DNA of 64,000 nucleotides from Flavobacterium cerinum (GCF_004028155.1 NZ_SBII01000016.1:1-64000), one strand, 5' to 3'. Shown: positions 17,359 through 25,174, counted from the first letter of the stretch. The notes: a model not told the origin generated them from the sequence alone. Numbers and translations are program-made.

Positions 17359-17801
17359 TGAGCATAGGAAAAACATATACAGTTACAGGTACATCGTTTA
17401 CCGGGTCATTGGTTTTTAACTATGATTTAAACGGTGTTTTAACAGGTTTTGACCTTGACGGAGAGTTAACCCCTCAACAAATAGGATGGCTATATAGTGG
17501 CCGCTTTCCATTTACTGAGGTGGGTATGAAAATGTTTGTAGCAATTACAAATTTTACTGTTCACGGCGGTGAGCTTGATTTGAGCTTTGAAAACTTTTGG
17601 AACATGTATGGCTACAAGATCGGTAAAAAGGTAATGGCTGAAAACATATGGAAACGTATGTCAAGAGCCGACAAGATCAAAGCATTAACGGCTATAAAAC
17701 CGTATAACGCACACTTGGCAAGGCACGTAAGAAAAGACAAAGCCCATGCCTCGACCTACTTAAACCAAAGAATGTACGAAAATGATTTTAACAAGTTTTA
17801 A
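17358..17801 (+). CDS. Replication-associated-like phage protein
   Basis: A 147-residue protein. The N-terminal third is strand-rich. From about residue 75, FENFWNMYGYKIGKKVMAENIWKRM...KIKALTAIKPYNAHL...AHASTYLNQRMYEN fits the helical 'FWxxYPxKxGKxxA' module found at the C-terminus of phage replication initiators and DnaT-like proteins; the HASTYLNQ end is typical of it. The function is a guess from that module. A phased TTTAAAAC pair follows the stop. Confidence 0.55.
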   Translation: MSIGKTYTVTGTSFTGSLVFNYDLNGVLTGFDLDGELTPQQIGWLYSGRFPFTEVGMKMFVAITNFTVHGGELDLSFENFWNMYGYKIGKKVMAENIWKRMSRADKIKALTAIKPYNAHLARHVRKDKAHASTYLNQRMYENDFNKF

Positions 17802-17815
17802 AACAGCTTTAAAAC
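17797..17815 (+). repeat. Phased TTTAAAAC pair (site a)
   Basis: TTTAAAAC at 17797-17804 and again at 17808-17815, exactly 11 bp apart, ending just before the ATG at 17817. One of at least six such sites in the prophage. Confidence 0.6.
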
Positions 17816-17816
17816 C

Positions 17817-17939
17817 ATGCAGCAAGACATATCATTTATAACCTGTATTAAGATTTTGCTTTGTTTGGCCGGAGCTATTGCATGCGCCCTGATCTATGCC
17901 CGGATGAAAGCAAATGACGATAACGATTTAACTTATTAA
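17817..17939 (+). CDS. 40-residue single-span membrane protein
   Basis: The product is MQQDISFITCIKILLCLAG followed by AIACALIYARMKANDDNDLTY: a single hydrophobic helix of about 22 residues with an acidic cytoplasmic or periplasmic tail. It starts 2 bases after a phased repeat and ends 11 bases before the next gene. Small membrane proteins of phage early operons often interfere with host functions, but no specific role can be read here. Confidence 0.5.
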   Translation: MQQDISFITCIKILLCLAGAIACALIYARMKANDDNDLTY

Positions 17940-17950
17940 CCCCTTTAAAT

Positions 17951-18190
17951 ATGAATAAAACAGAAGTAGAACGCGATGACCTTTTTACTGATGCCGCTAG
18001 GCTGATTGTATCACAGCAAAAAGCATCATCGGCCATGTTGCAGTTAAAATTAAAATTAGGCTACATGCGCGCAAACAGGATAATGAACCAATTAAAAGAA
18101 GCTAAAATAATTAGCGGTTCTAACGATATGAATTGGAAAGTTAGTATTCTTTCGCCTGTCGATCTTGAAACACATTTAAACACTTTATAA
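17951..18190 (+). CDS. Stand-alone FtsK-gamma-like winged-helix protein
   Basis: A 79-residue protein that covers a whole FtsK gamma domain: DDLFTDAARLIVSQQKASSAMLQLKLKLGYMRANRIMNQLKEAKIIS matches the family pattern 'LYxEAVxxVxxxQxASxSxLQRxxxIGYNRAxRLxxxMExxGIV'. In FtsK this domain reads the polar KOPS/FRS motifs and activates XerD. Here it has no motor domain and so would act as a small sequence-specific DNA-binding protein, perhaps using host KOPS-like sites. Encoded in the early operon between a small membrane protein and a nucleotide enzyme. Confidence 0.75.
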   Translation: MNKTEVERDDLFTDAARLIVSQQKASSAMLQLKLKLGYMRANRIMNQLKEAKIISGSNDMNWKVSILSPVDLETHLNTL

Positions 18191-18196
18191 AAACCA

Positions 18197-18213
18197 TTTA
18201 AAACCCTTTTAAC
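18197..18213 (+). repeat. Phased TTTAAA pair (site b)
   Basis: TTTAAAAC at 18197-18204 and TTTAAC at 18208-18213, 11 bp apart, ending one base before the ATG at 18215. Confidence 0.5.
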
Positions 18214-18214
18214 A

Positions 18215-18652
18215 ATGAAGAAAATTTATGTAGCTAGTAGTTGGAGAAACGTGTACCAACAAATTGTAGTAAAACTTTTAAGATCACACGGGCATGAAGT
18301 TTACGACTTTATGAACCCGCCAAGCCGTAGCGGTTTTGCTTGGAGTTCTATTGACCCGAATTGGGAGAACTGGACTACAGAAGAGTACAAAGCGGCCTTA
18401 GAGCATCCGTTGGCCATTGCCGGGTTTGATTCCGATTTTGACGCGATGAAATGGGCTGATACCTGCGTAATGGTTCTGCCATGTGGTAGGAGTGCAAACA
18501 CAGAAGCCGGATGGATGAAAGGAGCGGGTAAAGAGGTGTTTGTTTTTCAACCGTCTGAACAAGAGCCGGAACTTATGTATAAAATTTACGACGGCATATT
18601 ATCAAGCTATGACGAATTAGCACAACAGTTTCGCCAAACATCAGAAGTTTAA
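18215..18652 (+). CDS. Nucleoside 2-deoxyribosyltransferase-like protein
   Basis: A 145-residue protein with a Rossmann-like start (KKIYVASSWRN) and the segment WADTCVMVLPCGRSANTEAGWMKGAGKEVFVF. That segment corresponds to the active-site region of the nucleoside 2-deoxyribosyltransferase superfamily: an Asp-containing strand, G-R-S, then an E-x-G-W/A helix with the catalytic Glu. Such enzymes cleave or exchange N-glycosidic bonds of deoxynucleosides or nucleotides. In a phage it could act in nucleotide salvage or in defence signalling. It is the last gene before the early terminator. The substrate is unknown. Confidence 0.65.
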   Translation: MKKIYVASSWRNVYQQIVVKLLRSHGHEVYDFMNPPSRSGFAWSSIDPNWENWTTEEYKAALEHPLAIAGFDSDFDAMKWADTCVMVLPCGRSANTEAGWMKGAGKEVFVFQPSEQEPELMYKIYDGILSSYDELAQQFRQTSEV

Positions 18653-18674
18653 ACAGATCAATAAACAGAAGTAT

Positions 18675-18705
18675 AAAGAGACGGTTTGAACCGTCTCTTT
18701 TTTTT
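18675..18705 (+). terminator. Early-operon terminator
   Basis: AAAGAGACGG (18675-18684), loop TTTGAA, CCGTCTCTTT (18691-18700), then a T-run to 18705. A perfect 10-bp stem, a strong intrinsic terminator for the rightward early operon. Confidence 0.9.
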
Positions 18706-18715
18706 ATTACATTTG
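18685..18715 (+). promoter_or_regulatory. Moron promoter with -33 box in terminator loop
   Basis: TTTG (18685-18688), a 19-base spacer and TACATTTG (18708-18715) match the Bacteroidota promoter consensus exactly. The -33 box lies in the loop of the preceding terminator, so transcription restarts right after early transcription ends. It would drive the two genes at 18739 and 18887. Confidence 0.65.
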
Positions 18716-18738
18716 GCCACTTGATTAAACCTTTGCAA

Positions 18739-18894
18739 ATGAGTGTTATTGTTGATTATTGTGAGGCATGTGGTAGTGAGACGGTTGCCGCTTACCAATC
18801 CGCAATTAATAATGTTCCCTGTTGGAAATCTGATTGTACAACCTGCAATACTACTGTTGTTATTGCCACAAAACCCAACCTAAAACATGCTTAG
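18739..18894 (+). CDS. 51-residue zinc-ribbon-like protein
   Basis: The product begins MSVIVDYCEACGSETVAAY and continues with CWKSDCTTC: a CxxC pair and a CxxxxCxxC cluster give five cysteines, enough for one zinc site. It starts about 20 bases after its promoter, and its stop overlaps the start of the secreted protein by 8 bases, suggesting coupling. No family recognised; role unknown. Confidence 0.5.
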   Translation: MSVIVDYCEACGSETVAAYQSAINNVPCWKSDCTTCNTTVVIATKPNLKHA

Positions 18895-19348
18895 AATTTT
18901 TACTTTATTGTTTCTTATGGCCATTGCCCCGGCGACTGCTCAGGGCGTTACTGGCGACATGATCAAAGACATTGTTTTTAAGACAGAAAAGGAACTAACC
19001 GCCAAATATGGTAAACCTGAGAAAGAAATAAGTAAGCCGGGCGATGTATTAGCTTTTGGTAGTTATTCACTGACATGGGTAAAAGACAAAAAGCAAATAA
19101 CTGTTTTTTATGAAGATGATACTTTTAAAAAGGTTGAAAGCATAGCTCTCTATGCCTATGTTTTTAATAAAGACACTTTTTACAAAAGCTTCGGTTGGGA
19201 TAAACCTGTATTAAATGAAGATACTAAAGAGATAAAAGTATCAGGACTCAATGGGTTTAAGGCATACTATGTAAAGAGGGATAAAATGTTTATGATCTCT
19301 TTGCTAAGGCAAAACCCTAATATCAAAACCTTTGGTAAGAAGAAATAG
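18887..19348 (+). CDS. Secreted prophage (moron-type) protein of unknown function
   Basis: A 153-residue protein with a clear signal peptide (MLRIFTLLFLMAIAPATAQG, cleavage near A-T-A-Q). The mature part is strand-rich: a conserved-looking KTEKELTAKYGKPEKEI, then LAFGSYSLTWVKDKKQITVFYEDD and GLNGFKAYYVKRDKMFMISLLRQ. The gene lies between an early terminator/promoter and its own terminator, outside both phage operons, which is typical of a lysogeny-expressed accessory gene. No catalytic motif seen. Export suggests an effect on the host envelope or on superinfection. Confidence 0.7.
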   Translation: MLRIFTLLFLMAIAPATAQGVTGDMIKDIVFKTEKELTAKYGKPEKEISKPGDVLAFGSYSLTWVKDKKQITVFYEDDTFKKVESIALYAYVFNKDTFYKSFGWDKPVLNEDTKEIKVSGLNGFKAYYVKRDKMFMISLLRQNPNIKTFGKKK

Positions 19349-19349
19349 T

Positions 19350-19375
19350 AAAGCCCTCGTTTGAGGGCTTTTTTT
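19350..19375 (+). terminator. Terminator of the moron cassette
   Basis: AAAGCCCTC (19350-19358), loop GTTT, GAGGGCTTT (19363-19371), then more T. It separates the rightward cassette from the convergent leftward late operon, whose last stop codon overlaps the T-run at 19374-19376. Confidence 0.9.
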
Positions 19376-19907
19376 ATAGGTCTATATTAAATTCCGGTAG
19401 TTCCTTTTCCTTTATAGTTCCGGTGGTGCTTACCTCTTCCAAGTCGACAAAGTTATAATTGCCGTCTGCTCTTTTAACCCTGCCCATATAACTGCATTCA
19501 AAGTTAAGTATATGCACATGTACAGGTGTTTCGTCCTGTACCGTGTTTTCAGACACCAGTGTGAGCTTTCCGGTGTTTAAGCTTTCCATTTGATAAACAA
19601 GATCGTAAACAACGTCCTGCCAGTCAAAAAATTGTAATGCCTTTTCCCGGTCTGCACTCTTGTTGTCGGTCTCGTAGAACTGCTCCCAAACACAATGCAG
19701 GTTAATAGTTGCCGAGTTGGTTTGATGGTTTAGGCTGTATTCAATCAGGACGGCGGGTAAAATTAACTGTTCAAATTCGGTTTGGTAGAGGTATTGCCCC
19801 CGGTACAGATCGACCATTCTAACCCCCGGCACAAATTTTTCGGTAAACTTCTCTAATGCCTGTTCAGACTGTAATGTGCTGATTATTTTGGTGTAAAACT
19901 CTTTCAT
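19374..19907 (-). CDS. Probable tail completion/terminator protein
   Basis: A 177-residue protein, last gene of the leftward late operon. It has the helix-strand layout of phage tail completion proteins: an N-terminal FYTKIISTLQSEQALEKF helix, PAVLIEYSLNH, then strands ending VHVHILNFECSYMGR. It follows the gpG-like gene, where Mu-like phages encode head-tail joining and tail termination factors. Assignment by position and general look only. A phased TTTAAA pair overlaps its start. Confidence 0.5.
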   Translation of the reverse strand: MKEFYTKIISTLQSEQALEKFTEKFVPGVRMVDLYRGQYLYQTEFEQLILPAVLIEYSLNHQTNSATINLHCVWEQFYETDNKSADREKALQFFDWQDVVYDLVYQMESLNTGKLTLVSENTVQDETPVHVHILNFECSYMGRVKRADGNYNFVDLEEVSTTGTIKEKELPEFNIDL

Positions 19908-19925
19908 TTTAAAACTATTTTAAAG
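19907..19925 (-). repeat. Phased TTTTAAA pair (site g)
   Basis: TTTTAAAA at 19907-19914 and TTTTAAAG at 19918-19925, 11 bp apart, at the junction between the gpG-like gene and the following gene. Less specific than the other sites because it contains start and stop codons. Confidence 0.4.
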
Positions 19926-20403
19926 CTTCTTTAATATCATTTTCTAACATTCTTTCAATTCGCCTCAACAGTACGGCCGACTCACCAATGAACTGACGTT
20001 TTTTAAACGTGCGTTCCATTTTTCGCGAGTGGGATGCTACTGTTACCCGGCGTGCGGTTCTGCCACGGGTCACGGTTCTTTCGTGCTGTCTTACCGTAAC
20101 CGTTTTATTGATTACTAAGCCGTCGTTATGTGCTTGGGCGTACTCAACATCTGTCCCGATAAGAAAGTAAGTTCGCCCTATCCTTATTTTTCTGATCGAT
20201 CGTTTTAAACGGCCTGTCCTCACCATAAGCGAACCCCGGTCTTTACGCTTCCGGGGTTCCCACTTTTCGCGGGTTCGGTCTACCCAGTTCTTTTGTACAA
20301 AACGCTCTTTACTAAAGTTAACCGCTACTATTGCCGCCTTTGGTATAAAAGACTCCTGAACCCGTTGAAGTTTTTTAAGCTTCTCAAAAATACTGCTACT
20401 CAT
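19915..20403 (-). CDS. Phage virion morphogenesis protein, Mu gpG-like
   Basis: A 162-residue basic protein. The segment REKWEPRKRKDRGSLMVRTGRLKRSIR followed by LIGTDVEYAQAHNDG is the signature of the phage virion morphogenesis/gpG (HK97-gp10-like) family: 'W..R....G..L..TG.L..SI......G.VGT...YA..HN.G'. Such proteins join head and tail. It overlaps the tape-measure gene by 8 bases. Confidence 0.8.
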   Translation of the reverse strand: MSSSIFEKLKKLQRVQESFIPKAAIVAVNFSKERFVQKNWVDRTREKWEPRKRKDRGSLMVRTGRLKRSIRKIRIGRTYFLIGTDVEYAQAHNDGLVINKTVTVRQHERTVTRGRTARRVTVASHSRKMERTFKKRQFIGESAVLLRRIERMLENDIKEALK

Positions 20404-22519
20404 GGCTTAACTCAACACTACGTAAAACCCTCATCATTGCCTCGCTAAACCACTGTTCAATCTCCTGAGGGGTCTTACTGCTCAGTGTGGTTTGTGAGGT
20501 GTTTATACCGCCTTTGTTCAGGGCATCAATGTTTATAACAATACTCCTTGGTTGTGAAGCTCTCTCAGATACATTGCCGATCTGTTCCCCAGTTACTTTA
20601 TCAGTCTTGCCGCCCTTATCGTCGCTTATTAACTTCCTGCCTGCAAGATTACCAATTATACTTTTGTTTTTATCCCGCATTTTAAGTAGGTCACTGTCGG
20701 TATATCCGCCTGTAAAATCTCTTACTGTTGCTGAAAGAGCGTCCCTATACTTTTTAATGTTTTTTTGTACTTCAGGGTAGGATTGATTAGGGTTGTTTAA
20801 TTCATTTTGTAACTTTCCAGTCAGATCGTTTATTTTTAGAGTGTACTTATCATTTGGATTCTTCATTGTACCTCTAAGGTTCATAATTGCCTTGTCGATT
20901 TCCTCTAATCTTGCTTCGGCAGAACTTTTTAACTCATCCCCCTGTTTTTTTGTAAGTCCACCTAATAAAGATTTATTATAATCAAGATTTGTACCGCCTA
21001 CAAGCTCCTTTCTTTTGTCATTAAGTACCTTTTCTTTTTCAAGGAACTTTTTAAAACTTTCGCTTTCTCCTTTAAGATCGCCAATACTCAAGGCTAGTGT
21101 AGCGATTAACGAAGCAATAAGCCCGATCATGTTACTTTTAAAAGCGGCGTTAAATGCTTTCATTGAGGTAGTGGCCGCCCTGATGCCGTTGGTTAACCCG
21201 CCGCCAAAGGCTAAGGCGATCTTACCCACCGATGAGGCAACGAGCATGTTTGTAACCTTAAACACTGTAAAGGCTATAATGGCCTTTTTAAGCACGATCA
21301 GGATTAAGTCTATGTTCTTATAAACCTTGTTTAACATCTTCTCGAAAAACTCAAGCCCACGCGCTACAGATGGTAATATCTTTTCGCCTAACGTTATAAG
21401 AACCGTGTTGAACTTGTTTTTTACAATGCCGCTCAATACTGTAAAGTCGCCCTTAGCGTTGGCCAGTGCCTTATCTAAATCAAAACTTGAGCTATCGTAC
21501 GATTCCATCATAGTAATAAAATCGTCTGCCCCGGTCTTGATCTTAGTAAACAAGGCACGTAAGCCCTCGTTACCTCCAATTTTATTGATAAGCTCGTCGA
21601 TCTTTTGCGAACTCATGCCCTTAAATCTCTTGTCTACCTGTACGATGATCGACTCAAGGCTTTTCATATTGCCCTTAGTATCATACATGGCAATCCCTAT
21701 CGATTTTAAACCCTCAACGGTACTCTTTTGCGTAAGACCGTCAAAAGCTCCCTTTGTCATAGTGGCCGCTATTTGGCTGTTTTTGGCAATGGTGGTAAAC
21801 CCTGCAAATATCTTATTTGCCGTATCTATGTTTTGCCCGGCACTTGCGGCCGCTCCTGCAAATTCGGTCTGAACCTGTGTAAACTCCTTAAGGGTGGTTA
21901 ATCCGATCTGATCGACCTTAGAGAACCCGGTAAGGATGTTTTGAACGTCGGAAGCCTCAAGGCCAAAAGCTTTGATTGCCTTAGAAACGCTGTCCATAGT
22001 GTCCTCTAATCCTGCCCCGGTTGCGGTGCTGAACTTGGCAACGTCACCAAATATCTTTGCGGCATCTTTGCCGTACACGTCTAACGCCGATTGCATCGCA
22101 TAGAGCGAGTCGGACGTTGTGACGGCATTCTGCCCGGTGGCAAAGGCAGTATCTAAAATGAGGGTTTTGTAATCCCGTAATGACTCCTGCGATTTGTCGA
22201 GGTTCAGGTTTCGGATGTTCAGGAATGAGGCATCAAACTTTTTAGCCTCGTTAACCCCGGTTGCGAGCAGTCCCATAACGGCGACCAGTCCCGATGCCAT
22301 TAGTACATAAGGGTTGCCAAGCATTTCCATAGCCTGCCCAAATATTGGTACTTGCGAGGTCATTGCCTTAAAGCCCCTTACGGTTGAGTCGCTTAATCCC
22401 CTAAGTTTGCTTTTCATGCTGTCGGCCGCTTTTCCCAGCTTTTCCTGTGCTTCCCGGAGCTTGTTGTTAAAGAGCTTATTTTTAAGCTCCATCAATAATT
22501 CTAATTTGCTTTGCGCCAT
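20396..22519 (-). CDS. Tail tape measure protein
   Basis: A 707-residue protein. The N-terminus is helical and charged. Hydrophobic stretches lie at about 70-90 (PYVLMASGLVAVMGLLATG), about 405-425 and about 460-480. The middle has the typical tape-measure domain (FDASFLNIRNLNLDKSQESLRDYK...ATGAGLEDTMDSVSKAIKAFGLEASDVQNILTGF). It sets tail length and serves in DNA ejection. At 707 residues it implies a tail of roughly 100 nm by the usual 0.15 nm per residue. Unusually, it is encoded on the opposite strand from the sheath, tube and tail-chaperone genes. Confidence 0.9.
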   Translation of the reverse strand: MAQSKLELLMELKNKLFNNKLREAQEKLGKAADSMKSKLRGLSDSTVRGFKAMTSQVPIFGQAMEMLGNPYVLMASGLVAVMGLLATGVNEAKKFDASFLNIRNLNLDKSQESLRDYKTLILDTAFATGQNAVTTSDSLYAMQSALDVYGKDAAKIFGDVAKFSTATGAGLEDTMDSVSKAIKAFGLEASDVQNILTGFSKVDQIGLTTLKEFTQVQTEFAGAAASAGQNIDTANKIFAGFTTIAKNSQIAATMTKGAFDGLTQKSTVEGLKSIGIAMYDTKGNMKSLESIIVQVDKRFKGMSSQKIDELINKIGGNEGLRALFTKIKTGADDFITMMESYDSSSFDLDKALANAKGDFTVLSGIVKNKFNTVLITLGEKILPSVARGLEFFEKMLNKVYKNIDLILIVLKKAIIAFTVFKVTNMLVASSVGKIALAFGGGLTNGIRAATTSMKAFNAAFKSNMIGLIASLIATLALSIGDLKGESESFKKFLEKEKVLNDKRKELVGGTNLDYNKSLLGGLTKKQGDELKSSAEARLEEIDKAIMNLRGTMKNPNDKYTLKINDLTGKLQNELNNPNQSYPEVQKNIKKYRDALSATVRDFTGGYTDSDLLKMRDKNKSIIGNLAGRKLISDDKGGKTDKVTGEQIGNVSERASQPRSIVINIDALNKGGINTSQTTLSSKTPQEIEQWFSEAMMRVLRSVELSHE

Positions 22520-22542
22520 GTATTTATAATTTTATATATTTG
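22510..22542 (+). promoter_or_regulatory. Promoter of putative small RNA
   Basis: TTTG (22510-22513), a 21-base spacer, TATATTTG (22535-22542). An exact match to the Bacteroidota consensus, read on the plus strand against the late operon. It starts inside the first codons of the tape-measure gene. Confidence 0.6.
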
Positions 22543-22545
22543 CTG

Positions 22546-22640
22546 TAGTAAAAGCTTTAAATCACACTGATTAATAGCGGGGTCAATGATTGACAACCTC
22601 GTGAATATCCCTCAGGGCAGTTGATTTAAAGCTTTTTTTT
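22546..22640 (+). ncRNA. Putative ~95-nt structured small RNA, antisense to the late operon
   Basis: AAAAGCTTTAAATCA (22550-22564) pairs perfectly with TGATTTAAAGCTTTT (22622-22636). After one bulged base, ACTG/CAGT (22566-22569 / 22618-22621) extends the helix to 19 bp. The interior can fold GTCA-ATGAT-TGAC flanked by GGGG/CCTC, and CCC-TCA-GGG. A run of eight T (22633-22640) follows, so the whole is a self-terminating RNA. A consensus promoter lies directly upstream. Its sequence is antisense to the portal-tape measure junction of the leftward late mRNA. No known RNA family recognised. Confidence 0.55.
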
Positions 22641-25142
22641 ATGGATTAAAACCCCGCTCCTGATTACTCCCTCATCGACTTTCATTTTAAACCACGTACC
22701 AACCTCATTATGTTGCTTGCCCACATTAACCGGGACAGCTAGTACAAAATCCTCAAAGAAGCTCAGGTAAAAAGTTTGTTTCGTTTTAGGTTTTAACCAA
22801 ACCTCGTCAGGCGATAACAGGGCATTTTTTACAAGTGGGAAGATCTTGTGCCTATCTTCCCCAGGCGCAACATATTTGCCTTGTGTATGGGTGTTAAAAT
22901 TCTTTTTGGTCATTACCATTTTCCTTTTTAAATAGTCTTCAAATGCCATTAAACCCGGTGCGCTTTCCTTAAACAGTTCTTTTGCGTTCTCAGGGGTTAT
23001 AGTGTTATCAATTGGAGCTTTGCTCAATGATTTCATTTGTTTGTATGGCTCAAGGTCATAGGCTTTGTCAAAGGTCATTTTCTCAATTGTTTTGCCCTCT
23101 TCTTTAGCGTACATCTGAGCTTTGGTAAATACCTCTTTAAGATCGCCCCGGTTAAGGTCGAATTTTGAACCGTCGAACTTTTCGCCCAATGCCTTTTTAG
23201 CATCCTTGCCGCTTGTTATCCTGCCGTCTGTCTTGCCGATGTACTGTACCATTTCACAACGGCAGTTATAGCTATTAGGTGGCCATAGCTTCATAGCCTC
23301 CTTGTCGTCCAATGAGAATATTTTACCGTTTAGCGAGGCGTGTTCCGGGCGTACCCTGTTATCTCCTGCCGTTTGGTATTGTACGAATGAGGTTATATTA
23401 TCCTTTTCGGCCATAAACCTGAGGTAAGCCGCCGAGGTCTGCCCGGTTGCTACCGATAAATTGTATTCGGTTTCGAGCCACGTTGTGTTAAAATTGTCGG
23501 TCTGTTTAAGAGCCTCCTGTTTGAACTCGGCAAACGATCGTATTTGCGCTTTGTCTTTATTGATCAACAGATCAGACAAAGTGGCTAACCTTGCCTCGGT
23601 CTTGCTTTCGGCAAACTCAAAAAGGTTATACTCCATCATGCTCAGGGCTAAATGGTCGGGCGCGTTCCATGCGGCTTTTATCCTTTGTTTGCCCCAACCG
23701 TCCTGTAACCCTTTCAGGAACTCCAAACCCTCGTTTGCTATTAATTGCGCCTCGGTGCTAAGGGTGTCTTTGTTGTCCCAAACCTCCTGTATTAGTTTGT
23801 CGTGGTAGTCTTTGAGCCTGTTTTCAAAGCCTTTTGATACTGCTACCACGCCCTCGCAACAGGCATCCGGGTAATGTGGTAGGTTAAGCTTTCCCGATAT
23901 ACTCTCATATTTTGCTACGGGTTCAATTGAGACTTTTTTTTTACCAACTAACGGGATACTGAACGTTTTAGAAATCCAATCGATTTCAGGCTCATAACCG
24001 GATTCAATAATACCTTTAACAATTGGCCAAAACTTGTCAAGCTCTAAACTGTGGCTTTGGTCAAATTCGAGAGTGTCGGTCTCTTTAAAGAAGCCGTAAC
24101 CCTGAGCGATCAGTAAAGGCAAAAGCTGATCAGTTACTAAGAATTTTATAAACCTCTTATCGGCCTCCGCTATTTTGTCATCAAGGTTACGTTCGTGTAC
24201 CTCGCTTTGGCTTTTTGATGAACCGTTTTCGGTGATCATATTGCCCCCAACAATGGCTGTTGATATTTCGGTTTTGTTCATTTTAATGAACTCGTTATAC
24301 ACTTGATAAGCGTCGGTTCTGTTGGCTTCTTTAAATTCTATAGTTGTGCCAACCGGGAAAACGGCGGTTGAAGCTTCGCCAAGCTGTTGTAACATATAGT
24401 CAACCTTGTCAATTACTTTGGGGTCGGTTGAGTTGGTAGTAGCCGTAATAAGCGGAAGCCCGAATTTTTCGCAAAACTCAGCCCACGACTGTGAAACGTT
24501 ACGTTTCCAGATCAGGTTTGGTATAATGTCATTTATTAAACCAAATTCGGTCTCATCGTCTTTTACTTCAATAAGCCAGTTATCATAATAAGGGTCGTTA
24601 TAATCTATGTAATCGTCTTTTGTTACATCCGGATAAATTGCCTGCATGTCCGGCACAACGTTACGGCGTGGGATCATTTGAAACTTTGCTCTTTTAGCGT
24701 CAAAGCTTAAGAACTCCAAAAGAGTCGGTCCGAAAATTATTGCATCCAATGACTTAGAAAGAAAGCTATAAAACCAAGCATTGTTTAAAAACTTAGTTGC
24801 TTCATCATTGGTCTGTCCGTCTTCTGAGTTAACTGTAAATTTTGTATTTAACGTTGCGTATTTACGCAACCTCACCTGAGCCTTAAAATGGCCGTCTTTC
24901 TTGAGGTCATTAAAAACATCCTGCAATTGGTAATACCTGGGCTTTTCCGGATGCATCGCAAGGGCTTCACCAGAACGCCACTTGTCAATGTCTTTGCGTG
25001 ATCTGTCAGTATATTGTTTAACGATCTGATCGATGATTTTTTTGTCATTGTCGTTTACCCGATCGCGTGCGCTGCTCGTGCTTGCTACTTTGTTGTTTAC
25101 ATTCGCTGTGTTGCGCGATATGTTGAACCCGAATATATTCAT
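22626..25142 (-). CDS. Portal (gp29/DUF935) fused to gpF minor head and PBECR-type nuclease domain
   Basis: An 838-residue protein with three parts. Residues of about 25-430 match the DUF935 portal family of Mu-like phages (HFKAQVRLRKYATLNTKF, GPTLLEF, QMIPRRNV). Residues of about 560-640 contain the Mu gpF-type minor head motif (DNRVRPEHASLNGKIF, then LWPPNSYNCRCEMV). The last roughly 125 residues (about 712-838) read like a phage-encapsidated Barnase/EndoU/ColicinE5/RelE-like nuclease domain (APGEDRHKIFPLVKNAL, SPDEVWL, YLSFFEDFVLAVPV, GVLIHKK). In Mu, portal and gpF are separate genes. The fusion would place a nuclease in the virion for ejection with DNA. Confidence 0.78.
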   Translation of the reverse strand: MNIFGFNISRNTANVNNKVASTSSARDRVNDNDKKIIDQIVKQYTDRSRKDIDKWRSGEALAMHPEKPRYYQLQDVFNDLKKDGHFKAQVRLRKYATLNTKFTVNSEDGQTNDEATKFLNNAWFYSFLSKSLDAIIFGPTLLEFLSFDAKRAKFQMIPRRNVVPDMQAIYPDVTKDDYIDYNDPYYDNWLIEVKDDETEFGLINDIIPNLIWKRNVSQSWAEFCEKFGLPLITATTNSTDPKVIDKVDYMLQQLGEASTAVFPVGTTIEFKEANRTDAYQVYNEFIKMNKTEISTAIVGGNMITENGSSKSQSEVHERNLDDKIAEADKRFIKFLVTDQLLPLLIAQGYGFFKETDTLEFDQSHSLELDKFWPIVKGIIESGYEPEIDWISKTFSIPLVGKKKVSIEPVAKYESISGKLNLPHYPDACCEGVVAVSKGFENRLKDYHDKLIQEVWDNKDTLSTEAQLIANEGLEFLKGLQDGWGKQRIKAAWNAPDHLALSMMEYNLFEFAESKTEARLATLSDLLINKDKAQIRSFAEFKQEALKQTDNFNTTWLETEYNLSVATGQTSAAYLRFMAEKDNITSFVQYQTAGDNRVRPEHASLNGKIFSLDDKEAMKLWPPNSYNCRCEMVQYIGKTDGRITSGKDAKKALGEKFDGSKFDLNRGDLKEVFTKAQMYAKEEGKTIEKMTFDKAYDLEPYKQMKSLSKAPIDNTITPENAKELFKESAPGLMAFEDYLKRKMVMTKKNFNTHTQGKYVAPGEDRHKIFPLVKNALLSPDEVWLKPKTKQTFYLSFFEDFVLAVPVNVGKQHNEVGTWFKMKVDEGVIRSGVLIHKKKL

Positions 25143-25174
25143 GTGTTTTTATGTTATAAGTTCGTTACGTTTGA

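Noticed and set aside
17797..17815. CRISPR-like array from recurring TTTAAAAC motifs
   Set aside because: Motifs are 8 bp, occur in pairs and are dispersed over the prophage; no spacers, no cas genes.
20487..21872. Long plus-strand frames over the tape-measure gene
   Set aside because: Shadows of a strongly supported tape-measure protein on the other strand.
22550..22636. Known ribozyme such as hammerhead in the structured cassette
   Set aside because: No CUGAUGA/GAAA core on either strand; the element is better explained as a structured RNA with intrinsic terminator.
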